Below are positions 11,346-22,398 of a DNA stretch of 64,000 bases, piece after piece. Source of the stretch: Ahaetulla prasina (Eukaryota > Chordata > Lepidosauria > Squamata > Colubridae). The stretch is taken from positions 58,418,711-58,482,710 of the forward strand of contig NC_080544.1 of NCBI RefSeq assembly GCF_028640845.1, given 5' to 3'. Each line of letters begins with the position of its first letter. The stretch's first letter is position 1. The notes under the pieces are model-generated. The model was not told the DNA's origin and did not search any database. It saw only the letters and a program-made list of their open reading frames with translations. The position numbers and the translations under genes are program-made.

Positions 11346-12440
11346 ATAAATATGTGCTTCATTGATTAGAGAAAGGTCTTTGCTTGTGTCAGTCATATCA
11401 AGTCATGAATGTGCTTAGAAAAGGGGTAATTTCAGAACATTTCATTGTTCTGATGCAAAACCTATGTATAGGTCTGAATGCCACAGTACAGACAAAACAT
11501 AGTGAGACAGACTAGTTCCAGTTGGCAAAAGAGTGAAACAAGACTGTACACTCTCCCTTTATCTATTCAACATTTATGCTGAGTATATATTATGAGAAGG
11601 TAGATTGGGCGAAGAGGAGCATGCCTTTTAAAATTTAAAAGAAGTAATATCAAGAACATGTGTTATGCTGATAGCTAAAAATGCAACTGATCTGCAATCT
11701 CTAATAATGAAAATCAACGAGTAAGAAATAAAATTAGATTAACATGAAATACAAAGAGGAATAATCTAATAGATAACAAATACAACAACCAGCCTTAGAA
11801 CTGATAATGAAGATACTGAATCAGTATCAGAAGCAATAGATACCTTCTGCTTTTTAGGATCAATCATCAAGAGAAAAGGAACAATGCAGGGAAGAAAGAG
11901 TAGCACCAGTGAATTTCCAATGAACGCTTTGGAAAAGACATTCACATGGCATGCAATGTCCTAAATCTACAAAGATTAGACTAGGCAAGCAATTGTAGTC
12001 CTTCTAACACTTCTATGGAAGTGAAAGTTAGACTTCAAAGAAGCAGGACAGAAAGAATATTTATATTTTTGAAATTTGGTGTTGAGAAAATACCATGAGA
12101 TTACTGTGGACAGCCATGAAAATAAATCTATCAAAAAACCCAAATCAAACCAGAGTTTTCACTTGAGACGCTAATTAGCAGGCTCATATTATCTTGTTTT
12201 GGACACGTTATGCAAAAGACCTAATTCTCTGAAAAAGGCTCTGATGCTGAAAAAAGTGAAAGGAAAGAGAAGAAGAAGAAAGCCAGGCGGATAGACTCAG
12301 TTATATTGTAAAAGGGCACTTCTTTAGAAGTCCTTTAAGGACCCGATTAGGGACAGATTGTCCTAGAGAAATTCTCTGTACTCACTAAGAGTCAACACTT
12401 ACTTGATGGCATATAATCAATCTATATCAGAAGATGGCTG
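11346..12440 (+). mobile_element. RTE/BovB-like LINE remnant, 3' piece
   Basis: Plus-strand frames, heavily broken, keep RTE/BovB landmarks in order: FNIYAEY-type stretch near 11570, FLGSIIKRKGT near 11855, and KKALMLKKVKGKRRRRKPGG near 12230 (BovB: EK-LMLGKVEGKRRRGRP). It is the continuation of the piece at 7130-7306. Older than the CR1 that splits it. Confidence 0.7.
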
Positions 12441-12471
12441 TAACATGCGATGTAAAAGACATTCTGATATA

Positions 12472-12845
12472 CCGTATATACTCGAATATAAGCCGATCCG
12501 AGTATAAGCCGAGGTCCCCAATTTTACCCCAAAAAAACTGGGGTAAACTGGGGACTCGAGTATAAGCCGAGGGTGGGAAATGAGGCAGCTACCGGTCGGG
12601 GAAACCCTCCCTCCCTCAGCCGAGAAGGCTGGCGGCTCCCCCGCCCCGCCCTCTCACTGCACCGGCAGGGCTTCCCCGCGCTAATGCAAAAGCCCGCCAA
12701 GTTTGCGCCATCCGGTATAATGTGAAAAAAAGAAGGAAAAAAAAAACTCGAGTATAAGCCGTATATACTCGAGTATAAGCCGAGGGGACGTTTTTCAGCA
12801 CAAAAAACGTCCTGAAAAACTCGGCTTATACTCGAGTATATACGG
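12472..12845. mobile_element. Palindromic XhoI-rich MITE, copy 1
   Basis: The ends are CCGTATATACTCGA-ATATAA on the left and the inverse TCGAGTATATACGG on the right, flanked on both sides by TA, as in Tc1/mariner-type insertions. Inside, the motif CTCGAGTATAAGCCGAG recurs at least five times directly or inverted. A GC-rich centre (12600-12710) holds CCCTCCCTCCCTCAGCCGAG. A 12-14 bp hairpin GACGTTTTTCAGCAC / GTGCTGAAAAACG-like lies near 12790-12815. No coding capacity. A second copy lies at 50815-51218 in the opposite orientation. Confidence 0.75.
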
Positions 12846-12934
12846 TATCTAACAGGACCACACAATTAGGAAAGTCTTTCTAATAAATTATTACTGTTAA
12901 GTCGTTGTATACAAGATGAGTGGCAAATAAACAA

Positions 12935-12985
12935 ATACATGCATACATATATATATATACATACATACATACATACATACATACA
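12935..12985 (+). repeat. (ATAC)n/(TA)n microsatellite
   Basis: A short TA run followed by about eight CATA tetramers. Confidence 0.85.
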
Positions 12986-12989
12986 ATAG

Positions 12990-14425
12990 AAATCAATTCT
13001 TGAATTTTTTCCTTCCATTTCTGGATAAGGCTTTGACTATTCAGGGTCACTATGTGCTCTACTGGAACAATAAATGTTTTATGGAAATGAATGCAAATTA
13101 GTTGTGAGTCCCCTTACTCTTTGGGATTTCAGGCAATGATATTATAGTAAATCCTCTGCCTTTACTCTTTGCTTTTTTTCAATCTACTGCCTTTTTATGT
13201 CCCCAAAGAATCATCTGTTTTATAAATTCAATATTTAATCTAAGTCATTCAGTGCTCTGTCTTTCTTTATATAGCATGGAAAATAGCCTATTACCACATT
13301 AAACACAATAAATTATATAATTCTCTAATATATATGAATTCATTTATTTCCTTAGATGCACAAGTAAGCATCGCCCTGACTTTCACTAAAGGAGCACTGT
13401 TTGTCATACCTTTACTATAAATAAAGCAGAAGAGTACTTTTTTTCCAGAGTCCAAAATTGAATAAACAGATTCAATTTTGTAAACTAGTAGTTTTAACAT
13501 CAGTAATTGCACTTAAAATCTAAGATTTATATAAAGCAATAACCAATTAATTCTCTTTGTGGGTGCAGTCTGAAATTAATTGTAACAGAGATATGCAAGA
13601 CATGGGGAATGAACAAAGTACATTCCATACTTTAAAATATGCTCCAATGGTCTGTCATAACAAAAAATATTTTATTAATGATATTTATTTTCATAGTAAT
13701 TTCTGGCTTCCAATTCTGGAAATGTTTGCTTGATCACGGATGTCCTTATAAACAAAATGTAAAACTGTAAAAAAGGCATCAAACATCATTTTTAATGACA
13801 AATATGGTTTAATATCATCTGGTATGTCTAATTATGTCTGTTCAAGCAAAATATGATTTAAATACCACATAAATGTATTTGGAGATTATATATTATATGA
13901 TGATATATATTTTAGATATCAATGAAAGAACATAAGTTTTTCATGTAGAAAATAACAGGTTTAATAAAGATAACGTAGAAGTTGTCTACCAATAACTTTA
14001 AAGAGACTGACATGCAGAACAGACATTAGATTGCGTTCTCCTCAGTGACAGAACCTGCCCTAGGGATTAGGGTGACATTGGCCATATTTGCCTCTCATGA
14101 GTTTGGGCCACCAACCATTTCTGGAGGGCAGGAATAAATGATGTTGCCTTCTATTCACCTCCAACTCATCATAAATAGAATGTCTGTCTGTAGTTTCCTA
14201 TTTCAAAATGACAATAATGTTTTCTGGCTTATGCTGGCTCAAGTGCTGTGGTCCAGTTTTCATGCTGTGTTTTACATTGTCTTAGGCAACCCACTTTACT
14301 TTGATTAGCCACTGCAGAAAAGCAGAAACAGTCTTATCTCATTTCTTCTCCTTTCCTTCAAAATGGCATGATGAAGCTTCTGAATGCCTTGGCAGTTATG
14401 ACATTTGCTTGACACAGACAAATTG
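12990..14425. other. NEURL1: Intron 3 sequence, no feature recognised
   Basis: AT-rich, without long frames or clear transposon motifs. No gene supported. Confidence 0.4.

Positions 14426-14427
<2 letters not shown>

Positions 14428-14458
<31 letters not shown>
14428..14458 (+). repeat. (AC)n microsatellite
   Basis: About 15 uninterrupted CA dinucleotides within intron 3. Confidence 0.9.
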
Positions 14459-14459
<1 letters not shown>

Positions 14460-14464
<5 letters not shown>

Positions 14465-15115
14465 ATATGCGAGAGGGGGAAGGGGGAGAGGGAATTTTTC
14501 CATTATTGAGCTACCTACTTCTCCAGCTGGATTTTTTTTTAAAAAGACCATTTTACAGATTTTCTAGTGAATTAAGTTAAAAGCATTTCACTTCCAACTC
14601 TCGAGGTAATAGTCCAATCAGGGACATTGTCCATATCTACCATACAGAAGTGACTTGGCATGGATTAAAGACATTTTCTTTGTTTCCATGTGCCATAAAG
14701 TCAAATGACAATAAAATGCAAAAAGCCTGCAATAGCTTTCTATAAAGTTTAGTTCATGCCAGCTGAGTCCTTAGCTCATTAACACTTTATGTCCAAAACA
14801 AACAATTTTAAGGTGTACATATACTGCTGTATTGCTCTTGATCTTCTTGACTTTTGGAACTAAAACAAGAAACGGTGACTAGAAGATAAGCATAACAGGA
14901 TATGGAGTTAGAAAAAAAAATCAAGAGATAAAAATGCATGGATGGCTATATTGTTTCAAAAACTCACATCACTAGAAATGGCCTGATTCTGTTGTTCAGC
15001 CACTGGAGAGTCATTACTAATTCGGATAAGGCAAGAATTAAAGTATTCTCAAGAATACAAGGATGTACTGTAGCAACTCATAACAATGCTGTATTGTTTT
15101 CAAATATATACCTAC
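14460..15115. other. NEURL1: Intron 3 sequence next to exon 3 donor
   Basis: Apart from the exon 3 donor at 15110-15115 (minus strand) no feature is recognised. Confidence 0.4.
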
Positions 15116-15437
15116 CTAATAGTTGCACTCCACGAGTGAGTCCATAGACATCAATCAAAGCCCACAATGGTTCAGTTGTCCTTACCCCACTGAAGAACAA
15201 CATGGCAGCAGAATCATTCACGCGATAAAATACACGTCCCTTTTTATCCACCCAGAACGCTATGATATTTCCTTCATTTGCAAACTCTTCTGGAAGGGCC
15301 TTTGCCCAAAATCCACTTTGAGAAACCAGATCCGGGCATGCATATTTGGGCAGAGTTTCTGGGTTAATCCTAGAGGGATCCTTGGATGTAAATCCCAGTC
15401 GAAGAGCTCCACTCCAACAACACTGCTTCTTTGTGAT
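15116..15437 (-). CDS. NEURL1: NEURL1 exon 3 (body of first NHR domain)
   Basis: A minus-strand acceptor (CCCCCTTTTAG) is followed by 107 codons plus one base and a GTAGGTAT donor. The translation opens [20 protein letters not shown], continues through [20 protein letters not shown] and [18 protein letters not shown], and ends [17 protein letters not shown]. This is the diagnostic core of the first NHR repeat of NEURL1 and is almost identical to the mammalian protein as I remember it. The single terminal G would begin the Asp codon of the next exon (DSELVLPD in mammals), which is not in the window, so intron 3 is at least 15.1 kb. The exon is intact. It is flanked by intron crowded with retrotransposons but is itself untouched. 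Confidence 0.96.
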
Positions 15438-16660
15438 CTAAAAGGGGGAAAACAGAACAAGATCAATATACTTACTTTGCCTCTTTATTAGGTACGCATA
15501 GGATTAGGAATATTAATGGATAAGGAAGTTTAATACATCTAACAATCTGATGGTGGAGATATATAGACGAAGAAACTGTGCTTGCACAAAGTGTAGAAAT
15601 ACGAATACAATATGTTATGAGATCTGTTTTTGAAAGGAATGAGGATGTGATACAAAATACTGTAACAATAGGTTGTTTGTCATTCCCAATCATCATGGTG
15701 ATGTCTACAGGCAATTTCGCAGTAACTCCATTGTTAGCGTGATTTAATCCATATAATGCAATCTTTGTCTATAAATCTAACCTGCCTGATCCTGACAAAC
15801 ATCTATTTGTTGTTACTATATGCAATCAGGGCATATATTTTGCTGTCCCATCCATGCCCAAATAACACCAAATATTTTTATATTTAATTCATCTTCATTT
15901 AGTGTAAAAGAATTCGTTTTGAGCAGACTAATTACACTTTTAACAATTTAAGGAATTAACTTCCTTAATTCGATTTTCCAAAGAGCAGGTTAAACAAGAA
16001 ATATTTTTGAAGTCTGCAGCTGCAGAAATTAGACAATGCAGTAATCATGGCGGGAAGGGTGGAATTTAAATAAAATATAGCAACTTGTGAATCCACCCGT
16101 AAAGTTATAATGATAAAACAGAGATAATACAAAGATATGGTGGTTCTGTAATGTTTCTAAATGGAAACAGAGTAAATATTTAATAACTTAAAATAATGCT
16201 TAAGCAATATTACTAATATTATTAGTAATATTGCTTAAGTAGCATGGCATTGTTTCTTTACATAAGCAGTTGTTTAAGCATTTTTACTATTATTGAAGCA
16301 TCATTCAACAAAATATGATTAGCGATTCCACATTTATTTAATGTGGAACCACTTTTTCACATCCTATAATGGAAAATTTTAATGGGAGAGAGAGGGGGGG
16401 AATAGAGAGGGAGGGAGGGAGAGAGAGAGAGGGACCATCAATTCTCGACATAAATCACACTCCAGCTGATTCAATTTCTTATTGAAATTTAGAGGGGAAA
16501 AAGAATAAAAATATTGATACAATTTGCTAAAATTGAAGAATTTCTCAAGATAATAATAGTTTTTAGAGGAACATTTGCTAACTGAACAGAAGGTTGAATA
16601 TCTGAATGCTCCATCTTTTCTCTTGGAAAGAGAAGAAAAATAAAATATTTTTCCAGGTCT
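15438..16660. other. NEURL1: Intron 2 proximal sequence with one perfect hairpin
   Basis: The minus-strand acceptor tract of exon 3 lies at 15438-15460. Otherwise this is AT-rich intron with a perfect inverted repeat at 16199-16239 and a GA-rich tract at 16386-16432. No gene supported. Confidence 0.4.
16199..16239. repeat. Perfect 19-bp inverted repeat, 3-nt loop
   Basis: CTTAAGCAATATTACTAAT, ATT, then its exact reverse complement. Very AT-rich, able to form a hairpin or cruciform. Confidence 0.9.
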
Positions 16661-17286
16661 CATATGTTCCGACCTAGGCTTCCTAGAAATTAAACAGCAC
16701 AAACTTAGTGCTGACAAACCTCTTTAATTAATACGGTTGTAAATTACCTTCATTTACAGTCCACAAGGCTTGATAAACAGCCTTTCAAAGGAAGGTTATC
16801 AACACCCACCTATCTCATGTGGAACACTGCCAAAGAGCTAATTTCCAGATGCAGGGCAAGGTCAAACTTGGCACAGAGTCACAAACAGAAGTTTCAAATC
16901 TTGAATCGGCCAGATGAACTAATTGCTTCCTGCAAAAGTTCACATCCCATTCGCTTCTCTTTTATGTCTTATGGGAGGGGCCAATCATCTCCAAGCCTTA
17001 CCCCCCAAGTCAAACCTGTTTCCTTAATTGTTCCTGACTCCTGGCAGCTCTGTGCATATGCACACTGGAAACGGGCTCACGCTATTCTTCTGCCTTGCTG
17101 ATGTCAGACTCTGTAGACTCCAGAGGCAGCAAAGAACTACCAGATGGCCTTGGCCCCCTCTCTGCCTCTGTCTCAGAGCCATCATCCAAGACTTCCCCAG
17201 ACTCCAGGACTGGTCCACGTTCCTCCCCAACCTCCTCACTGTCCAAATATGCTGCCAGCTGTGCTGACCGCTGGTGGACCACAACG
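16660..17286 (-). mobile_element. Possible LTR or LTR-flanking fragment
   Basis: Read on the minus strand, an acidic, Ser/Glu-rich open stretch (17082-17282, with DSEEVGEERGP and DDGSETEAERGP) is followed by a promoter-like region (CCCCTCCCATAAGACATAAAAG near 16960-16985) and an ATTAAAG polyadenylation-like signal near 16725, ending GGAACA. This layout resembles the end of an LTR retroelement. No second LTR, primer site or integrase is visible, so this is tentative. CR1 copy B abuts it at 17287-17289. Confidence 0.3.
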
Positions 17287-17491
17287 CATTATTATTATTA
17301 TTATTTATTAAATTTTTATACCGCCCTTCTCCCGAAGGACTCAGGGCGGTGTACAGCCAAAAATAAAACACAAGATATATACAATTAAAAACAACGTTTA
17401 AAACATAGCAGATTATAAACGGCTGATAATTAAAAATTTAGATTTAAAATTTTAAAATATTAACAAAACCCCAAATTAAAATTCAACACTA

Positions 17492-18832
17492 TTATGCCAG
17501 TCCCGCTTGAATGAATAAGTGTGTTTTGAGCTCACGACGGAAGGTCCGAAGATCAGGCACTTGACGTAGGCCAGGGGGAAGTTCGTTCCAGAGCGTCGCT
17601 GCCCCCACAGAGAAGGCCCTACTCCTGGGGGCCGCCAGCCGACACTGTTTGGCGGACGGCACCCTGAGGAGACCCTCTCTGTGAGAGTGTACGGGTCGGT
17701 GGGAGGCAAAGGGTAACAGCAGGCGGTCTCGTAAGTACCCGGGTCCTAAGCCATGGAGCGCTTTAAAGGTGGTAACCAAAATCTTGAAGCGCACCCGAAA
17801 AACCACAGGAAGCCAGTGTAGACTACGGAGCAGTGGTGTTACGTGGGAGCCACGAACGGCTCCTGTTACTACTCGCGCAGCCTCATTCTGGACTAACTGT
17901 AGCCTCCGGGTGCACCTCAAGGGCAGCCCCATGTAGAGGGCATTGCAGTAATCCAACCCAGACGTAACCAGAGCGTGAGTGACCGTGCATAAGGCATCCC
18001 AGTCAAGGAAGGGACGCAATTGGCGGACCAAGCGAACTTGGTAAAAGGCCCTCCTGGAGACGGCCGCCAGATGTTCATCAAAGGACAGCCGTCCATCCAG
18101 GAGGACGCCCAAGTTGCGAACCACCTCCTTTGGGGCCACTAACTCGCCCCCAACAGTCAGCTGCGGATGCAGCTGACTGTACCGGGGTGCCGGCATCCAC
18201 AGCCACACCGTCTTGGAGGGATTGAGCTTGAGTCTGTTTCTCCCCATCCAGACCCGTACAGCTTCCAAACACCGGGACAGCACTTCAACCGCTTCGTTGG
18301 GGTGGTCCGGGGTGGAAAAGTACAGCTGAGTATCATCAGCGTACAGATGATAACTCACCCCGAAACCACTGATGACCTCACCCAGCGGCTTCATATAGAT
18401 GTTGAACAGGGTAGGTGAGAGAATCGACCCCTGAGGCACCCCACAAGTGAGGCGCCTCGAGGACGACCTCTGCCCCCCTGTCAACACCGTCTGTGACCGG
18501 TCAGAGAGATAGGAGGAGAACCACCGATAAACGGTGCCCCCCACTCGTAATCCCTCCAACCGGCGCAGCAGGATACCATGGTCGATGGTATCAAAAGCCG
18601 CTGAGAGATCTAATAGGACCAAGGCAGAGGAGCAACCCCTGTCCCTGGCCCTCCAGAGGTCATCCACCAACGCGACCAAAGCCGTCTCCGTGCTATAACC
18701 GGGTCGGAAGCCGGACTGGAACGGGTCTAGATAGACAGCTTCCTCCAGGTGCCGGGGGAGCTGCCATGCAACCACACTCTCTACAAACTTCGCCACAAAG
18801 CGAAGGTTGGAGACTGGACGATAATTTCCCAA
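17492..18832 (-). pseudogene. CR1 copy B reverse transcriptase, C-terminal part (open)
   Basis: After [12 protein letters not shown] at the DIRS junction the frame holds [51 protein letters not shown], the active site HLYADDTQLYFSTP, RNLGVLLDGRLSF and the C-terminal TFRRELKTHLFIQAGLA. All reverse-transcriptase core blocks are present. It is disabled only by 5' truncation and by the DIRS insertion. Confidence 0.9.
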
Positions 18833-18866
18833 AAGGAACATTGGCTTACCTGAAGGTTCCTTCTAT

Positions 18867-18981
18867 GTACGCTGCGTGAGAGTCCAAAGCAATGGGTTGT
18901 TAACTTCATCTGATTGGCCAGAGACTGAGTTGAATTTGTTTAAACACACCTCCTCTTCCTGTTTAGCTCCAGTTTATTAAC
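18867..18981 (+). repeat. DIRS inverted terminal repeat, left
   Basis: Starts GTACGCTGCGTGAGAG and ends CAGTTTATTAAC. Near-perfect inverse match to 24501-24617. Confidence 0.92.
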
Positions 18982-19094
18982 GAAGAAGCGGTATTGGAGA
19001 AGACGAACTCAATGTGAAAACTGGAAAAAACGGAACAATAACCTCCAGATCCCTGTATATAGACAAAAACAATAAGTGAAAATAGGGAGGGGTT

Positions 19095-19183
19095 GGACTC
19101 TCACGCACCGTACATAGAAGGAACCTTCAGGTAAGCCAATGTTCCTTCTCCTGTACGCTGCTAAGAGAGTCCAAAGCAATGGG
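19095..19183. repeat. DIRS internal complementary region (circle-junction copy)
   Basis: On the plus strand 19095-19147 repeats the reverse complement of the left terminus (18833-18885) with one mismatch, and 19148-19183 repeats the reverse complement of the right terminus (24586-24621). The two meet at CCTT|CTCC, the expected head-to-tail joint used as template to restore element ends. Confidence 0.92.
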
Positions 19184-19224
19184 ATATACCCAAGCTAAAT
19201 ATCCCTAGGGTGGGAAAGGAAAGA

Positions 19225-20220
19225 TTAGGAAGATTCAGCAACAGGAAGAACTCGCTGCAGGACCCTCCGTCCGAATGAGGCCTCGGCTGAGGCAAATTGG
19301 TCCATCTTGTAGTTTTTAATAAATGGCGAAGGAGAGGCCCACGTGGCTGCTCTGCAAATGTCCAAGATAGAGGCCTGGGTGGCCCAGGCAGCTGTGGTGG
19401 CCGCGCTGCGGGTGGAGTGTGCAGTGATGCGGCCTGGAAGATGGTGTTTCTGCTGTCGTAGGCCCTGGAAATACAGGCTTTTATCCACCTGCCTATGGTG
19501 GATGGGGAGACTTTGGTGCCCAGAGCCCTTGGTTGAAAGGAAACAAATAGGGATTCTGTCTTCCTGAAAGGAGCTGTTCTGTTGAGGTAAATACGCAGGG
19601 CCCTTCTTACGTCCAGCGTGTGCCATCGACGCTCCGATGGATGCTTGGGATGAGGACAAAAATCCGGTAAGATGACTTCTTGAGATCTATGAAAGCTTGT
19701 GTTTATTTTAGGAAGAAAGGTAGGGTCTAATCGGAGAATGACTCGGTTAGAGTGAAAAATCAATAAGTCCTTCCTGACCGAAAGGGCAGCGATCTCGGAG
19801 ATCCTGCGGGCTGAGGTTATGGCTATGAGAAAGGCGACTTTAAAGGTTAAGAGCTTGAGACTGGAGGAGCTCAAGGGTTCAAAGGGAAGGCGTAAGCTTC
19901 TGAAGGACAAGGGTTAGGTCCCAGGTAGGGTATCTGTGTACCGGAGGCGGTGCAGATTGTAAGCTCCCTCAGAAAACGCCGGATACGGGGTGTTGAGAAA
20001 GTGTGGAGGTCCCGTCACAGAATAAAACAGTGGCAAGAGCTGCAACCTGCGGTGGATGGTGTTGGTGGCTAAACCCTTGTCCAATCCGTCCTGGAGGAAT
20101 TGCAGGATATGTCTAATGGAGGCAGAAGTAGGTTCTATTCGATGTCTAAGACACCAGCGATGGAATGATTACCATGTGGCCTCGTAAATACGCGTTGTGG
20201 ATGGGCGTCTAGAAGCCAGA
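19225..20220 (-). pseudogene. DIRS tyrosine recombinase, multiply broken
   Basis: Minus-strand pieces in three frames: an N-terminal SRRPSTTRIYEATW stretch near 20205 (followed by a stop), a core with TSARRISEIAAL near 19810 (catalytic Arg), and in another frame ITAHSTRSAATTAAW near 19420 (His-x-x-Arg) and FIKNYKMD near 19310 (catalytic Tyr). A frameshift lies near 19440 and at least two more breaks between 19910 and 20160. The enzyme would integrate circular cDNA. It overlaps the internal complementary region only at its 3' side. Confidence 0.8.
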
Positions 20221-20256
20221 AGGGTGGAGATGACCCCCATGGAATGCTTTTCTTTC

Positions 20257-22398
20257 TTAGTATCTCCCTGTCAAGTACCAGACGGCTAGTTGGTAACATT
20301 GAGGTTCTGGGTGGAGAATGGCTCCTTGGCGTAGGGAAATCTGATCCGGTGGAATTCGCCAAGGTGGATTGATGGACAGGCTCACCAGATCCGCAAACCA
20401 ACTCCGTCGAGGCCAGTAAGGGGCTATGAGGAGAACTTCTGCCTTCTGTTCCAAGATCTTTCGTATGACCCTTGGCAGAAGGGGAGTCGGGGGGAAGGCA
20501 TAAAGAAGGCCCCGGGGCCACTGACATCATAGAGCATCTGTTCCCTCTGCTCCTGGGGTTTGGAACCTGGAGAAGAACCTTGGAAGTTGTTTGTTGGTCG
20601 GGCTGGCAAAGAGGTCTAATATGGGTTGCCCGAATTTGATCGTGATTGTGAGAAACAGATCCGGATGCAGTTGCCACTCTGATTGATCGATGGTCGTCCT
20701 GCTCAGCCAATCCGCTTGTGTGTTGGCGACTCCGGATATGTGGGCTGCCTGTAGTGAGAGAAGATGTTTTTCTGCCCACAGGCCTATGGCTGCAGCCTCC
20801 TTCATCAATATGCGGGATCGGGTGCCTCCTTGACGGTTCACATGGGCCTTTGTGGTAGTGTTGTCCGTCAGCAGTAGCACATGATGGTTTGATAGCTGCG
20901 CTTGGAAGTACCTGAGAGCTAGATGAGCAGCTCTCATTTCCAACCAGTTGATGTCGTTCTTGAGGTCGTTGGGGGACCAGCGACCCTGAGTTACCTGGTC
21001 TGATAGGTGGGCACCCCAGCCGTAGAGGCTTGCATCCGTGGTGAGGACGAGACGGCAATGTTCCTGGAATGAGCAGCCCTTTGTCAGGGCTGGAGACAGC
21101 CACCACTGTAGAGACTTTCTGACCTTTGGGGGCAGAGGAATTCTGATATCGGTATGGCTGTTGCCTGTTCTTTGGTGTGGGAGAAGTAGCCATTGTAGGG
21201 GTCGTGAGTGAAGATGTGCCCAGGGCACGATCGACAGACAAGAGACCATCTTTCCCAATAACTGTGAGAGCAGTGAAAGTGGAACCCTCTTGAGTGCCTT
21301 TACCTTTTTTGTCGTGTCTCTTATGTTGAGGAGACGGTCTCGGGAAAGAAACACCTGGCAGGATCTGGTGTTGATTCTTGCTCCCAGATGGACAATTTCG
21401 GTCGTAGGCACTAGATGGCTCTTTGCTTTGTTGACCGAAAAGCCGTGATCCTGTAGGGATTGAATTGTTACCTGTAAGTCCCGTAACGCCTGCTGGGCGG
21501 AGGACGACAGAATCAATATATCGTCCAGGTAACATTGCATTCTTACTGGAATTGTGCGAAGGTGGGCCACCACAGCATCCAGAATCTTGGTGAAGGTACG
21601 AGGAGCGGAAGATAGACCGAAGGGCAGGGCCCTGTATTGAAAATGGGCTCCGGCATAACTGAACCTGAGAAAGCGTCTGTGGGCAGGTCTGATGGGTACA
21701 TGTAGATAGGCCTCCTTGAGGTCGATGGATGTTAGATAGTCCCCTCTTCTGATGCTCCCTAAGATTGAATTGAGGGAGTGCATCTTGAATCTGCGATATT
21801 TGATGTGAAGGTTCAGTTGCTTCAGGTCTAAGATGGCTCTGGTGCCGCCTGATTTTTTGTCCACTAGGAAAAGAATTGAATAGAAGCCGGTCCCCTGGTG
21901 AGGCATGGGAACCGGTTCTATGGCACTGATGGACAATAGGTGTCGAATCTCGTCTTCCATTTGAGCCCTCTTGGTGGGTTCTTTGGGAATCTGGCATTGG
22001 ATGAATCTCCTCGGAGGATTTGAATTGAATTCGAGGGAGAGACCAAGGGTGATGGTTTGCAGTACCCAGGCATCGGTTGTCGTGCGGGACCAGGTAGGGA
22101 CGAACTTGGTGAGATGACCGCCGATGGGATCCTGGCCGGGATAGTCATTTGTTCCTGCGATAAGGTCGGAAACCGGATCCACGGTAGGGACGTCTGGTCT
22201 GGGATTGCCTGGTCCTGTCACGAAAGGACTGTCTGTCCTGAAACCTGTCAGGGGGAGGTTGGAAGGAACGTTGATAGGCTGGGGATTGGAACCCGGGATC
22301 CTGGGTGCGAAAAGGCTGTCTGCGGTAAGGAAGAGAAGGACGTCTATCTGAACGTCTAGAGACGTAGGGAAGGATCTTACATTTGTCTTTTCCCTCAA
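20257..22398 (-). pseudogene. DIRS reverse transcriptase / RNase H / methyltransferase-like polyprotein
   Basis: 623 codons are open to a TGA at 20527-20529, then the same frame continues to 20257. Reverse transcriptase: SIDLKEAYLHVPI (Asp226), FGLSSAP and YLDDILIL (Asp292-Asp293). RNase H: LTTDASLYGWG (Asp455), WLEMRA (Glu487), LLTDN (Asp512) and NTQADWLSR (Asp563). Residues 586 on, PILDLFASPTNKQLPRFFSR, and the post-stop APYWPRRSW match the methyltransferase-like domain found after RNase H in DIRS elements. The start codon is uncertain; the frame overlaps the end of gag. The single stop appears to be a point change. Confidence 0.88.

Noticed and set aside
17024..17388. Overlapping open frames on both strands near the CR1 copy B tail
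   Set aside because: They run across the junction of two repeats and include a trinucleotide tail; no protein family recognised.
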